DNA from: Paralichthys olivaceus
Taxonomy: Eukaryota > Chordata > Actinopteri > Pleuronectiformes > Paralichthyidae
Reading direction: 5' to 3'
Assembly (NCBI RefSeq): GCF_024713975.1
Contig: NC_091114.1
Coordinates: 2,514,001 to 2,578,000, forward strand
Length of the DNA: 64,000 nucleotides
The translations under genes were made by a program, and so were the position numbers. Positions within the stretch are counted from its first letter, which is position 1, and each line of letters opens with the position of its first letter. This document shows positions 36,717-50,500 of this stretch, piece by piece. Below the pieces are notes generated by a model. That model saw only the letters and a list, made by a program, of their open reading frames with translations. It did no database searches and was not told the DNA's origin.

Positions 36717-39700
36717 TCAGTCCTCCAGGACGATGGGTTCGCTGGTGCTGGAGGGGAGCAGGGGCATGGCCAGGGAGCGAGGGGGTGGTGGCAGCTTGAT
36801 CCGGACCAGCAGATGAGGTTTTCTCGCTGCCCGACGCATCTCTGACTGGGTCAGATGTTTCCTCAGAGCCCTGGGTGAAAGAAACCAGCAGGAGAACAAC
36901 ATCATGGTCTGTACATGAAATGTGAGTGTCTGGGGGGTAGTTTAAAAAGTTGGTGGGAGCCTCAACCGGTGTGTAGACATTTATTGTCTTCTGGTTTTGG
37001 GTGTGCATGCTTTCATATACTTTCTGTAAAAAAAACGAGCGATTACAGTGGCACAGTAGTGGAGCAGCATGTCTATGATTAAGTGAACTCAATAAGTGAC
37101 AGACTTATTTTGGCTCATTAGTTTTTCCTGAAACAAACTGTTTAAATGATGGTTGACCTGCTGTTGTTGCTCCCACATTTCAGGAGCAGTTTTTATCTAC
37201 TGGCTTGATTACGACCCAACTGCTGGTTTTTCTCACCCTGCTGGAATACTATAAGTGATGTGACTGTGTTGTTCAATGATGTCAGTAATTTATGTTTGTG
37301 TGTACTATGTTATTGTAACTTTAACAAAAGTTGGAATAAACCTGATTTTCCAGCTCTTACAACATTCTGGACGGATATGATATAACAAATATGAAACAAC
37401 TTGTTTCTTAGTGAGTTTCACAGGAGCTGGATGGAGATTATTGTTACAGGCTAGCCGTTTCCCCGGCTTCCAGTCTGAATGCTGAGCAAGCTAAATGGCT
37501 GCTGGCTGTGCAGAGATGAAGCTATGCTTTAGGTAAGCATGAAGCCTAAGCACAGGGTCGAGAATTCCTAGTTTAGTAGGTGAATGCGAGTCTCGCTGCG
37601 ATTACACCACCAAAACGCTAGTGGCGGTAGAGTTTCTATGCTGGTGTTGAGTGTCTTCCGATTTCTGGTCCACTTATTTACAAATTCTGAGTTTGTTGGA
37701 CCATGCGGACCATTCATACAGCTTGTGGACTGCATCGCCTCGACCCATAGTTAAATTTTGGGGGAGGTGCATGTCAGGACACAGCATAGGGCTCTGCGTA
37801 GGGTACACGTCTACGCTTAGGCTACGGCGTAGCTTTGACACTGAAGCAAGAATTGGGCCTTATGGCCTCATGCAAGCTGATCTGTGTTTAGAAAAAGTGG
37901 GGAGTAAATGGTGGTGGTCTATATCACAACAAACTACAACAATTTAATTCAGTGCCATCCATGAAAGCACAGTTAGTGTATATAGACGGATGGCAGGTGC
38001 AGCGCAGTTTATTTTACTGCCAGAGACAGCGAAATGTACCTAGTGTCCTTTGTAGCCACAAACACCACAGGGTTGGGAGCTTCGCCCTGGCTGACCTTCT
38101 GCCGCTTGATGACCGACTGGGAGGTGGTCCTCATACCTGAAGTATACGGCCTCCCATTGGCTGGGTAGGGTACTCCTGTAGCCTGTGAACCAATGAGAAA
38201 CAAAAATAGTTGATCACTCATGTGGTTCATTTGAGCAACCACAGCAAGTAAGTAAAGTTGCTTATGTGAAAATGACAAAAGATAGGCTAAGATTGAATGA
38301 TATGGCCAGGTTTACTTTGAAAAATCATTAAGTTGCAAAGGAAAATGTGCTGAAGTTGAATTTCAACAGTCACAGAGAAGTTGGGGTGTTCTACTGTAGC
38401 CTATGTGAGCATATTTTATTTAAAGATAAGCAACCCATGCTGGAGTGTGTGAGAAATACTGACGCTGTCGAAGCCCCTCTTTCCCAGCAGGCTTTGGCCC
38501 ACTCTAGGCTGGCTGGCCTGGTTCCTGTTGATGGGTGTCGGGGGTCCTCTGGATGCCTTCAGTTTCAGAGGAGCTGAGATGGCTACAGAGACACACAAAC
38601 AAATAATCAGACTAGAGGACAGATAAGGCAAGAGTAGCTGTTTGGTATTAAGAGGGTTGTAGAAAGGAGTGGTGGTATCGTGACGTGCCCTTACCTAAAT
38701 CCTTCACTATAGTGGCCAGTGACGGTCGAGGCACCACTTTGGTCTTTAGAGGTGTTTTTGTGGCTTTCGGAAGCCTGATCATACCTGAACAAAAACACAT
38801 GTCCAGTCAGTCACTGACGTACAGCACATTTAGACTCAGAATGGACTAAAGACATTGCATTGGGAAACAAGTGAAAATCTGTGTGCACATACACTCAGCC
38901 TTGACCGCATTGGAGTTGATGGAGGCGTAGGGTCGCCGTGCAGCGCGGCGAGGCTGCAGGATGTCCTCACACACCCGCCGAGCGATACGGGTCAGCTTGG
39001 TGGTCTGCAGGATGAACGTCTGGCGGTTTTTAGCCAGCAGCTTTGCGCGACCCTCATTGCGGGTGAACGGTGACATGCCCTGGACCTCCTGGCGTGTCAT
39101 GTGACCACGGGGCCCTGACTCCTGGACAGAGAAGGAGGGGAGTGACCAAGAGGGATTTAGGGTGCATGGTTTATTCTGTCATGTTTTTAACCAATGTAAA
39201 ACACCTAAGAAGAGATCTGAGAAAAAGGAGACTTACAGAGCCACTCCTGGCAGCGCCCTCTAGCTGTGTGGGGGTCTTCAGGCCCCCATACTTCTTCCAG
39301 TAGATCCAGCAGGAGGCACATAGTCTGCACTGCATGTTGGGAGGCCCCCAAGCATACCACTGAGGAGACTGGGCCGCTAGGTTAGAGACAGGGCAGTTTA
39401 TGTTAGGAGGGCATCTCTAGATGTTGTGCTGGTTTATAGATGGAGTGTTCAAAAATAAGTCTGCAGCTTCATTGTGTGGAACTCAAGAGACACAGCAATA
39501 ATCTGCTTCACTCTTCCAACATTGTACACTTGTAATCCATTGTAGTTAAAACACCATGTCCATGAACTGTTGATTGTGAAATGTATGTGTCTGCATTAGT
39601 CATAACAGGAAATGAACATTCATTTTGTCTTTGACCACTGACGATAAAAGCAACTCGAGTTTAGCAGTACGGCGATATGTTGATATATTTTTGTCAATAA

Positions 39701-42700
39701 AAAAATAAGTAAATAAGTAAAATAAGTAAAAATAATTATTTTCTTCTCATATTAAGAGGATATAGAGGAGGTGTTGTTCTACAATAAGTCTTGTTTCCAT
39801 TCTTTTCTTCAGCTCTCCCATCCTGTGTGTACTTACTGTGGCAGCTCTCACAGCTGAGTCCTTTCTGAAAGCCTGTGGCCCCGTTCATACCAGGCTTGCT
39901 TCCAGGAACCATGATCTGATTGGGGTTGGGTTTGGTGCTGGTTAAGAAAGGGGAGGACAGAGAGTTATTTTGGCGGCAGTTCTAACTCAAGGTAGATGTG
40001 TGGTGTAGCAGTTGACAGTAATACTCACTAGGTGGGGATGTACACCTGCTTCAACTTGCTATCTGCCTCGGCTGCCTTTAGTCGTTTCTGATTGAGAGAA
40101 AACATTTGAGGTTTTTGAGGAACTAGATAAAGACACATTTCAAAAACCAATTTAAACAGGGATTCTTGTTACTTAAGGATGGGCTAGGTCCTACCTGTTG
40201 GATGTAGCGGTCTGTAGTCTTCCACATGTAGTAGAACTGAACCACACTGGCTAGTGACTTCCAAGGTAACTGAGGAATAAAACATCCATTGAACACAAAT
40301 CCTACATAAAGAATGTGTACAATACAGCTCAATTAAGTCCACATTGCTGAAGTTTAAAGGATTTATCAGCACTATTAAAGTATCCACATCTATGGTGTAA
40401 GAGACAGTGGGAAAGCTTACAAAGTCCTGACGAATGTCGTTGAAGTCTTTCCCGTATTTCTCCAGAGCCTCCTCAAACAACATGGCCTCTGAGGCACTCC
40501 ATTCCTCCATCTCATCTCGGCAGAGCACTGGACCTCCCTGAGGGACGAGGGTGGACATGGCTTTTGCCAGGTCATAGCCATTTTTCTGCAGTGTGTCCAT
40601 TGCATGGAACTGAGAGATGGTACAGACAACATTAGAGCTTAATCATCCAAGACAGTACTTTTCATTGGGCAATAATATTGCCATTAGAGATTTGTCATTC
40701 CGTTTGAACAACACAATTTTGAACATTCAGAGTCTAGGAATGTGTCAAACCACTTTGTCATAGTTCCAAATACAGTAATGTAATTTTACAATGGTAAGGA
40801 GCTTGTTAGAGCCCTAGAGCTAAAAACATTTTGTTGAAGGTCTGTATGAAATTGCAGTACCCGCATTCAATTTAGGCAGTAAACTGTCTCTCTCTCATCA
40901 CATAATGATCAAATTTGTTGTATGTAACCCCATCACACAGTGTTTATCTTGACTGTAAAAGACACAGACCCGATCAAAACTGACAGAAATAACCACCTGT
41001 CAATATACAGTATACTTCACCCTGCAGGATAAAATATTTACATGATAAAGAAAATTGAAGATTTTTTTGGTGTTAACTAATAATTCAGGAGTTGAACTTA
41101 ACAATTAGTGTAATTTACTATTAATAAAATTCTGTGCATCTAATTAAGAGAGAACGGACCTGGGGCTTTTGGGAGATCTGGGGCACAGGAACACCCCTGC
41201 TGTTCCTGGTTTGTAATCCAACTTGTATACTTTTACACTATGTACAAATGTTTTCAGTGAACTAGTTTGGCTGTTAATATACAGGAGTGGAGTTTACTGT
41301 TGTTAACTATACAGAAATAACACAAGACACATGTCATTTGAATGATAACCTATTTCAAATAAAACATAACAAACAGTGAATAAAATTGCTTTCTTGTCAC
41401 CTTTGGGCCTCTATTCCTGTTATACAAATAATGTGTTATTATTTCTAAATACTTTCAATATGGTCTCACCAGTGTGATGTCTCTGGAGGCTGCTGCTGCA
41501 CTCATATGAAGGCTGGGCTGGCGGATGGAGCTGCTGCAGTCCAGGGCCCGAGCAAACGTCCCCACAGCTCTGAAACAAACAGATACTGGTTACCATCACC
41601 GATCTGTCTTCCCTTTCCTTGGAACAGGGAAATACCGCCACTGTTTCAACAGTAATGTACTGAATGTTCGGTAAATGACCACTAGTGGGAGTGTTTTGCT
41701 AATGGAACAATTTATGGATAGCAGGGTGATCCCGTCCAAAATTAACACTGTAGATTTTATTAAAACAAACATGATACACCATCAAGCATCGTCTGTTATA
41801 CTAAATACATATTCTAATGCATTTTTGGTAAATGGCACTCAAAGCACTTTAGAGTCTTGCCACACACACACATTCATAATCAGCATCTATGTACAGCACT
41901 TACTCTGTCATATATTACTCATATACTATTGGCAAAGCAGTCAGGGGTAAATTGGGGTTCAATCCCAGGACACTTCGGCATGCAGAATGGGAGAGACAGA
42001 TGACATATTTCCTATAAACTCATGTGTGTAATAACACAACAATCTTAGGTTAACCTTCCACAAATTATGTTGTATGTTATATACTGTAAAAAGTATTTAT
42101 TTTAAAAAGATCATCAAAATTGTCCTTTCTTGGATTTTTTCTAGAAATCTGCCCTGCTGATGGTAGAGCCAGACATTGTCATGGCAACACGATCTAGAAA
42201 TGAAGATGCAGCAACTGGGTGACAGATGGTAGGGGAGTATTACCTTGCCACCACCAGAAACTGGTCGATCTGAGGGTCTTTGAGCTGGTTGTTGGGGTCC
42301 CACACCTTGGTCTCCAGCTTCTCCTGGATCCGGTTATCTGATTCACCTGAGATGAGCAGAAACTGGTTTCAACATCGTCTACTCGGCATTCAGGAAAATC
42401 AACTCTTTACTGTTCCACTACTCTTTCTATGGGTAGAAGTAGTGACTGAATTCAGGAAGCATTTGTTTGCTTTCTATCTCCACCCACCCTCGGCTAGCTT
42501 GTCAGGGATCTCTGCCTGGTACTTGGAGCCCACACGGATCTCGCCCTGATCTGCCAGCAGAGTCTTCTGGACAGGGTCGAACACCAACGAGTAGAAGAAA
42601 CAATCCTGCACAGAACATACAACACATTACAGCTGTGTGCCAAACAATGGTGTTCCTCCAGTATTCCAGTGTCTTTGTTTTTTATTTTGTCAGGTCAAAC

Positions 42701-44540
42701 TAAGAATAAGTGGGTGCCATAAGTGCCAGATGGTGTCTTACCTCCTTCTCCAGGTAGCCAACCAAAACATCTGTTTCATTGAGGAGGGTGACATTACATT
42801 TTCCCCTGAGGAGACAGTGAGGAGACATTCAGAGACAAGGATGTCCACGACAACAATGAATAGACTTTCCACAAAAACAAGGTTTGATAAACTATATTTC
42901 ATACTACAATATTGCAGGCAGTATAGAAAGCTGCCCTTCATTTTATTGAGAGCTAAAAAAGGAGGGCCAGCCCTTCCTAGAAAGGAAATGGAATGACCTT
43001 CACTGGGACACAACATATCATCGTTGTAATATCTGTGCATGGTTGGTGTCAAGGTTGAGAGAAAAGTTCCGTCAGAAGCTCCTGTGAACACATACCGTAT
43101 GTGGGTAGCAGGTAGAGATTCAAACTGTCGAGACAAGAAGAGCTCTCTATGCTTGAGTTGGTGTTTCTGTTGTTCAGACAGCACTGGTTGCTTCGACTCC
43201 TCTTCAAATTCTCCTACAAAAGCAAACATCATCACATGACTTTACACACAGCCATCATACATACAAACATATTCACGGGATTCAAAAGTGTCTTGTAGGC
43301 TTAGAAGTCTAAAACTGATTTTCTGACTGGTAGACTAAAATATATTAAGATTAATGTTGCTCAAAAAGTATCTGGTGTTTTTGCCACAATCTGCTCATAT
43401 TGTGGCCCCCTGGTGGCCACGGGACATGAAGCAGCTTCTTAATTCATCTTCATCAGGTTAACAAAAACTTGCAGGACTGATTTGAAATAAAAATTCTGGT
43501 GTCATCCACCAGGTGTGAAAGGATCAAAACCTCTTTCCTCAACATATTTAACTATTGCAACACAATTTTGTCTCTGTACAGAATCATAATTTATATTTAC
43601 AAAGTAACATCAATGAAAGCGTCATAATGTTCATGTACAGCTGAGAGGATGAATTCCACCCTGGGAAGGAAAATTTGAGACACAGATCAATAAGATTATA
43701 GGGTTTGAAAATATATATTTATAATACTAAGAGATAGGGATTATAAGATCCTAAAAACAGTCAACCTTGATATTTGTCAGGCTAAGTTGAACAATATAGT
43801 GAGTTATACCAGGAAACTGTATTAATCTTCTATTTTAATTGGTCGGGTATTTCATTCATCCCTCATTCACCACTATCAAGTTATTGTATTCATCATTTTC
43901 TGAAGAGTTGTTCAGGATAGAAAATGACTAATATCTATCTATAGATTTATGTTGTGATATATATATTGACATGTAAAGTGATAATAATTATTAACACATC
44001 TCCCACCTTTATTCTACAGTAAACAGCAGAATCACACTGTTGTTACATAGCAGGCTAATATACCAGAGAGTGCTTGACTGGCCAAAGCAGTGCCTTGCCA
44101 CATGATGCTGCATTATGTCAAACATAGAAAAAGCCAATCATTTTCCCTAACACTATGAAATATATCCTGGAAAATGCATATGGTCTATATTTCAGTTCCA
44201 TATAGATCGATTGTTGTCCCAAAAAATATTTAAGACTGTGTAAAACATATCGTCAAGCTGCAGTTACATTGGAGACATGTTTCTTCATTACGAAATACAA
44301 GGGCATGGAGTTTACGAGCAGTTGGCAAAAGTTTAAAGGTCAATTTATCAGAGAGAATATTTGGACTGTGAGCTCACTGGTGTGATTTCGTGAATTAAAA
44401 AAAGAGTTTTAGTGCACTTCAACTGTTCCATCCACCACAATACAGCCCCACCCACGCGGTTATTAATGGCCTCACATTGATATAATGCTACTCTCACACT
44501 AATTAAGTCATGAAGAAATGTGAAAAAATTTAAGCCACAG

Positions 44541-44581
<41 letters not shown>

Positions 44582-47500
44582 ATTCTGCATTCTCAATTTC
44601 AGGCGGGTGAGTAATTTGTTGCAAGCTGGAGGGGAGGGACTATATCGCTCCATCTATGTGGACTCCGCCCCTGCACTCAGCCACAGGAAACCCTGTCAGT
44701 GAGGGCAAGGAGGGAAAGAGCGAGAGATAGCGAGAGATAGCGAGAGAGAGGGACGGTACCTTTAGCCACACCCCTTTTCTGTTAACCTCTCAACTCCCCT
44801 CCCCCCTCCTCCTCCTGTCCGGCTAGTCCCTGCCAGACAAAGTAGGAAACCCTGTGTACCAAACCTGAGGCGCCCATCCCCCCTCCCCCCTAACATGTAT
44901 CCCCAACACACAATCTTATTGACTTAAAGCGCACACACGTACGCACACGCACACACACACACGCATGCACACACACACACACACACACACACACTTTATT
45001 TGCTCTGACGAAGACGCTAGGCAAGTCAGAATTAACCCGTTCTGTGGCCCTCAGGGACAGATCAAGGGCCTTTTGTTCTGCACAAAGAATTGATGTGAGT
45101 GTAGAAGGAGGAAGAAGAGGAGGGGAGCAGAGATGAAAAACACGAGGCAGATAGAGCGAGGTTTATTACAAGTGAGCAGCAGCAGAGAGAAGGCGCCTGT
45201 TCACCTACTCATCACTGGCACAGGATCATAACAATCTTAGCCAGAGCTGAGGAGTGTCTCATAAAGCAAGACAGCCATGTAGGACCATGTTTACTTCAGG
45301 CTTAAGTCAGGCTACTTTCATATCAAGGTATAAGTAAAGTATAAGTTAGAATATAAACATATCCCTCCAGACTAGCCTGGTCCAGCTTAGCTCTACCTGA
45401 CATTACAGTCGAGCTAGCAAACAGGCTGTTTTATCCCAAGTTCCTCCCAGCAGGCCCAGAGTATGATGCAGGACAAAGTGCATATTCAAACTGCTCCAAA
45501 TAAGAAAATACATGATCACCTTAATTTAGAGCTCAGACCTTAATCAGTATCCTTCCTCTTCCTACAGAGCTCAGCAGGTGTCTTATTTGTCATGGTAAAA
45601 ATCATGCTCCCAAAGGAATTATTTACATGCATGGATTGTTGCATTACAAAATTTCCTCTCACAAATGACTAAATCTGGCTCGTGAATCAATGGAATGTTA
45701 CACGATATAGAGATATTGTCTAACAACAGATGATAAAAGATCACAATAATTTTGTAAAATCCTAAATATGATCATCTATATTAATACAAAAAAACAGCCC
45801 TGAATTGCATAAGTTCATGTTAATTAGCTTGTCAGTGGTCTGATGACTACATTATTCCACAAATATACACCAGAACCATTAGCATGAAGGATTTAGAGGA
45901 ACCAAAACAATGACTAATATGAGGAAGGATTCAAAAACTCTCAAGATTCATCGTAGAAGTTATTTCAATTTCTTCTCCATGATTGCAATACAAACAACAG
46001 GACTACACTATTCCCATTATAAACTAATATGACAGAAATGTGAGCTTGCATGTATTCAATGCAATATCTTGCCGGCTAGTGAAATGCACTTTGGCCAAAG
46101 TGGAACAAACATTTGTGTCTGATGATCGTGTGTTTGGCCACATTTCATTGGCTTCCTGGGTCTTTAAGAATTGACGTTGATATTGTTGATGATTACCTTC
46201 AAGGCACCCCATAGCTTGGCTCCCTATTATATTTTAGACCTTCTGATCCCATATGAACATTTGCATAGCTGGAGATCCTCACTGTTACAGAGACCAGCCT
46301 AAAAACTTAAACACCCTAAAAACCTTTGCAGTCAGGGCTCAGAAGAGAAGACCCCTGGAATGAATTGTATGCGGAAGTTACAAGTTGTTTTGACTATTTT
46401 ATTAATACTGGTAGTACTTCATAACATATTTATACCAGAAAGCCTTTCTTGGTTTTATCTGAGTTGTTTAATTATTTTATAATTTTATCCACTGATAAAA
46501 GTACTTCAAAAGCCATTCTCAATTTCATCTGTGGTGTTTATTTGATTGATTTGTTATATTGTCTAATGTTAAGTGTTTTGTAAAGTGCTAACTAAATAAA
46601 GTATTGTTATCTTTTTTATTATTAGGATTAAATGTTACCCTCACTGGACAGCACCAGAAACACTAGTTGATTAAACAAATTAATATTTTATCGGTGTACA
46701 ATGAACAGTGAACTGTTGTGTCACAAATGTTGGCAGCCACCCACTTCTTGCTGTTGCCCTGGCAGAAGGAAGCGCCCATGCTAATGCACGGATGTTGCAA
46801 AGGTGCTAACTGGGACAGATGACAACTGCTCATACCAGCAGACTTTGGCAGTATTTTGATGTAGAGAATTAAAATGTCGTTGTATGGAGGCTGTAAGAAT
46901 AAAAAGCTGTATAATCTCAGCAATGTGTATGTGGATGCTATTTCGCGATCTAAAAAGACTACTGGTACTAACTTGATTAATGTAAGCCAAAATAATATAA
47001 CATTTTTACCCTTAGATCCCGTTATCCTGATTACAGTTTAATCAATTATGACTGTTTTCTTATTTTTAGACCAGTCAATTAGTCTAAATTCTAAATTCCA
47101 TTTAATCGTCCATTGTGTGTGTGTGTGTGTGTAGATGTCTTTGTCTGAAGTACTGCAGCCCAAGAGTAGGGAGGGGGAGTGGGTTATAGTGTTGGGGTGG
47201 GGGTAATGAGTGAATGTGATTAGGCTTCAGTAGTCTGCATGCCATTAGCACCAGCCCACTACCTCCACCCTCCCACCTCCTTGGCTCTCTGATCACACAC
47301 AAGACACAGACAGGGCTCACAGGCTGATCAGTGTAGGGCAGGAACAATGTAGTGAGACATTATGAGAGGATATTATTGATACAAAGGTTTGAAAGAATAA
47401 GAAATTCTTTCAGTCATTTATTGGTGGTGTATGTCTGTGAGATGATTTGGAAATGGCCCTATCAGATTCACAGGCATCAGTTAGGCTACATCCTTATACG

Positions 47501-50500
47501 TTTTTATTTTATAACAGCGTTTTAAAACTAAAATGATCTCTGTCTACATGTGTATTGTAATGTCTACATAATTATCCCCATCCATACTAACTTGCAAAGA
47601 ACGTCACATGAACATTTAGGTGCACTGGGCATGTTTGTGTAAACCTACTCTGTTGTAGGTTGCTTACTTAATCTGCTTGATTACAAACACAATTTGTTAT
47701 CTAACAAGTCCCTTTACTAAAAGCTTTTTGCAAACTATCCTTTAAGCACTGAGCCTTCTTTGTTCGGTTTATCGTCAGGTGGCAACCAACATCAAGGTGT
47801 ATTAACCCCATCTACTGTGGTCATCTCCCTTTTCTAAAAATCTATTTAATGTATATAAAAAAACTAAATGAATTGAAATGCAAAGCGATGGTCTTCTAAT
47901 AACCCTGAAACGGGCCTTGGTTCAATTTCGATCATAAAAGCTAAAGAGGTGCTTTGAAGCTTTTATATGAAACACAATGAGGAACAGGTTCAGTAAAGGC
48001 AGTGAGCTACAGTATATCATACTTGCTCTCAAGCTGAAGGCTTGTGGGCCGAGCAAAAAAGAAGAAGGAGGCTTGAGCTCTGTGGTTGCTACTCACTTGC
48101 ATTGCTGTCAGCCAGAGTGTTGAGGTTGCCAGAGATGTCTCGCCTCCTGAACAGACACACCACCTTTGCCTCCACATTTCCATTGGCTGTCTGTAAATGG
48201 AGAATCAGTGGTTAAAAGTTAGCACCGTAATGAATCACTAGTTTAACTTCCTGATATTGAACAATAATATGGAAAGTCTAAGCTTTTGCAGCATTACTCA
48301 TTTCTCCAACTCCTTAGCCATGCTGGTTAAATTCACTGCTAAGGAGTTTTCAGCTGTCGTGAAAAGTTTAGTAGGGCTCAGTTTCATTGACATTAGTGGG
48401 TCCAAAGACAGTTTGGATTCTCACCATATCATTTGAACCAGCCTAGATATATTGTGGTCAAAAACCAAGCAATCCACCCTCTATATATACACCTACCACT
48501 CACTGAACTCAAATGTCATTCAAAATCATTAAAACACTAGCTTGTATGACCTTTAAGTCTTTTTAACTGATCTACAGTTTGGGATTTATGTACAACTTCC
48601 AGGGCCTGATTCTGCCAGTTAGAGCCTCTGACACATCTCTGTGGGACACGTCTCACAGGAGATGGTACCTGCTCACCACAGTTGCATAGAGCGAGAACAA
48701 GTGTTCAGGGTACAGCTTGTAAATTAAATGATAATAATAATCTTTATTCAAATAGCACTTATCAAAACATGGTAGCAAAGTGCTTCATGCATAAATCAAA
48801 TAAAAGCACAAAGAAAAAGACAGAATAAAATGAAGTTAGAATGGTACAAAAAAATTAAAGAATAGATGGATAAAAACAGAACTCAGGTAAAATCTAGGAG
48901 AGCAATACGAAAAAAAAACTAAACTGACTCCGCCTGTTGAATTTCCTCGTGCAGGAAGTTCGAAAGACTCTGGACAGTTATCTCAAAGGCTCAGTTCCCC
49001 TTAGTCTTTTGTTAAGTTAGTGAAAGATAGAAGACCCCCTGCCAGAGGATCTCAAAGTGCTAATAGGCTTATACAGGGATATAGTGCCTTATAGGTAATT
49101 AACAGTACCATAAAATAATTCTAAAATGTATTGGAAGCCAGTGTGAAGAGGCTAAAACCAGAGTGATATGTTCAAACCTGTTAACTCTGGTTAATAGCGT
49201 GGCAGCTAGATTCTGTACATCTTAAATTTGACCCTTGTGGAATTTCATACTTAAACTTGTAATATGGCTATTATAGGACACACAGAATTTTCTATCTGTA
49301 AGATAGGACTTGATCTAACTCGGAGCAGTACCTGATACACCCACCGGTTTCCTGAGCCTATCTAATAAGATGCAGTGGTCAATCGTATCAAAAGATGCAC
49401 TTAAATAAAAATGTAATTTGAGAAGGGCATTCTCTGTGCTGTGGAGCTGACGGAAGCCAGATTGGAACGTTTTAAAAAATGGCATTTAATTCAACAGCGT
49501 AAAGCAGTTGCTTAGCCACAATGTGTTTATTTTAGAGATAGAAGGTAGTTTTGAGATGGTCTCTAATTTTCTACAATCTTGTGATTGAGCTGAGGCTATT
49601 TTTGAATTGGCTGAACACTAGTGGTTTTGAAGTAATTTGGTACATGACCTATTGATAATGAACTGTTAACAAATGATAGTAACAAGGGCCCAGAAAGAGG
49701 CATCATTCTGCTCATTGCAAGTAAGTGTATCATCAAAATGTTTTTTAGGTCATTTAAAGTTGAAATAGTTGCAAAATGTAACTGTAAAGTATGGCCATTA
49801 TGCTAAGTCTCATGTTGTATACCTATTTCTGTGGCTACTAGAAAATGACCATAGACTGCAATTTTCAGATGTTTTTTCTTACACTGAGTATTTCTGCAAC
49901 ACGACCACTATGAGGCAGTGACTTGTATGGAACAGACAGTATTCTGTACTGATCTTATAAAGTAACTTACTTTGTTTTTTCTCAACAAAACAACTCAGAA
50001 ATCATTTTTTTAAGTTTCCATTATCACCTGGTAAGACAGTGTAACTGCATTAAACCTTAGTAAAGACCAGAAACGAAACACTATGCATAACCTGAGTGTA
50101 TATAATGCACAAAACAGTCACAGTTGCATGTTGTGGTTGCCTTCAATTGTCATACTGTAAGAGCGTTAGTTTCAGTTTGCATTGCTTCAAAGAAACATGG
50201 CTGCCTCGGTAAGGACCTGCTCTTTGTCAATATAAAGTATTGAAATATAAAGGGCCCATGCAAGGGTAAAGAAAATATTATTTTATATTCAATTTATAGG
50301 CGATGTTGAGGTTCTGAATTGGAAAGTAGAATTGCCCAGAAGCAGCATAGCCTATCATCCCAGTTACCTCAGTGATATAAATCCAGATTAAAAATTGTGA
50401 CACATGGCTGTATGATGTGCAAATTATGTCCATAAGTGTCTAATGTTGCCTTTCTTCATCTCAAGTAGGGATGTCGGTCTCATTGTCAACCACAGAAAAA

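Larger units (their letters stand above)
43214..48096 (-). other. mta2 intron 3
   Basis: 4.9 kb holding three simple-sequence tracts (44546-44579, 44719-44751, 44931-44994), pyrimidine and purine runs near 44800, a LINE 3'-end relic at 46135-46625, a GT run near 47114-47134, and an AT-rich remainder with nothing I can name. Confidence 0.65.
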
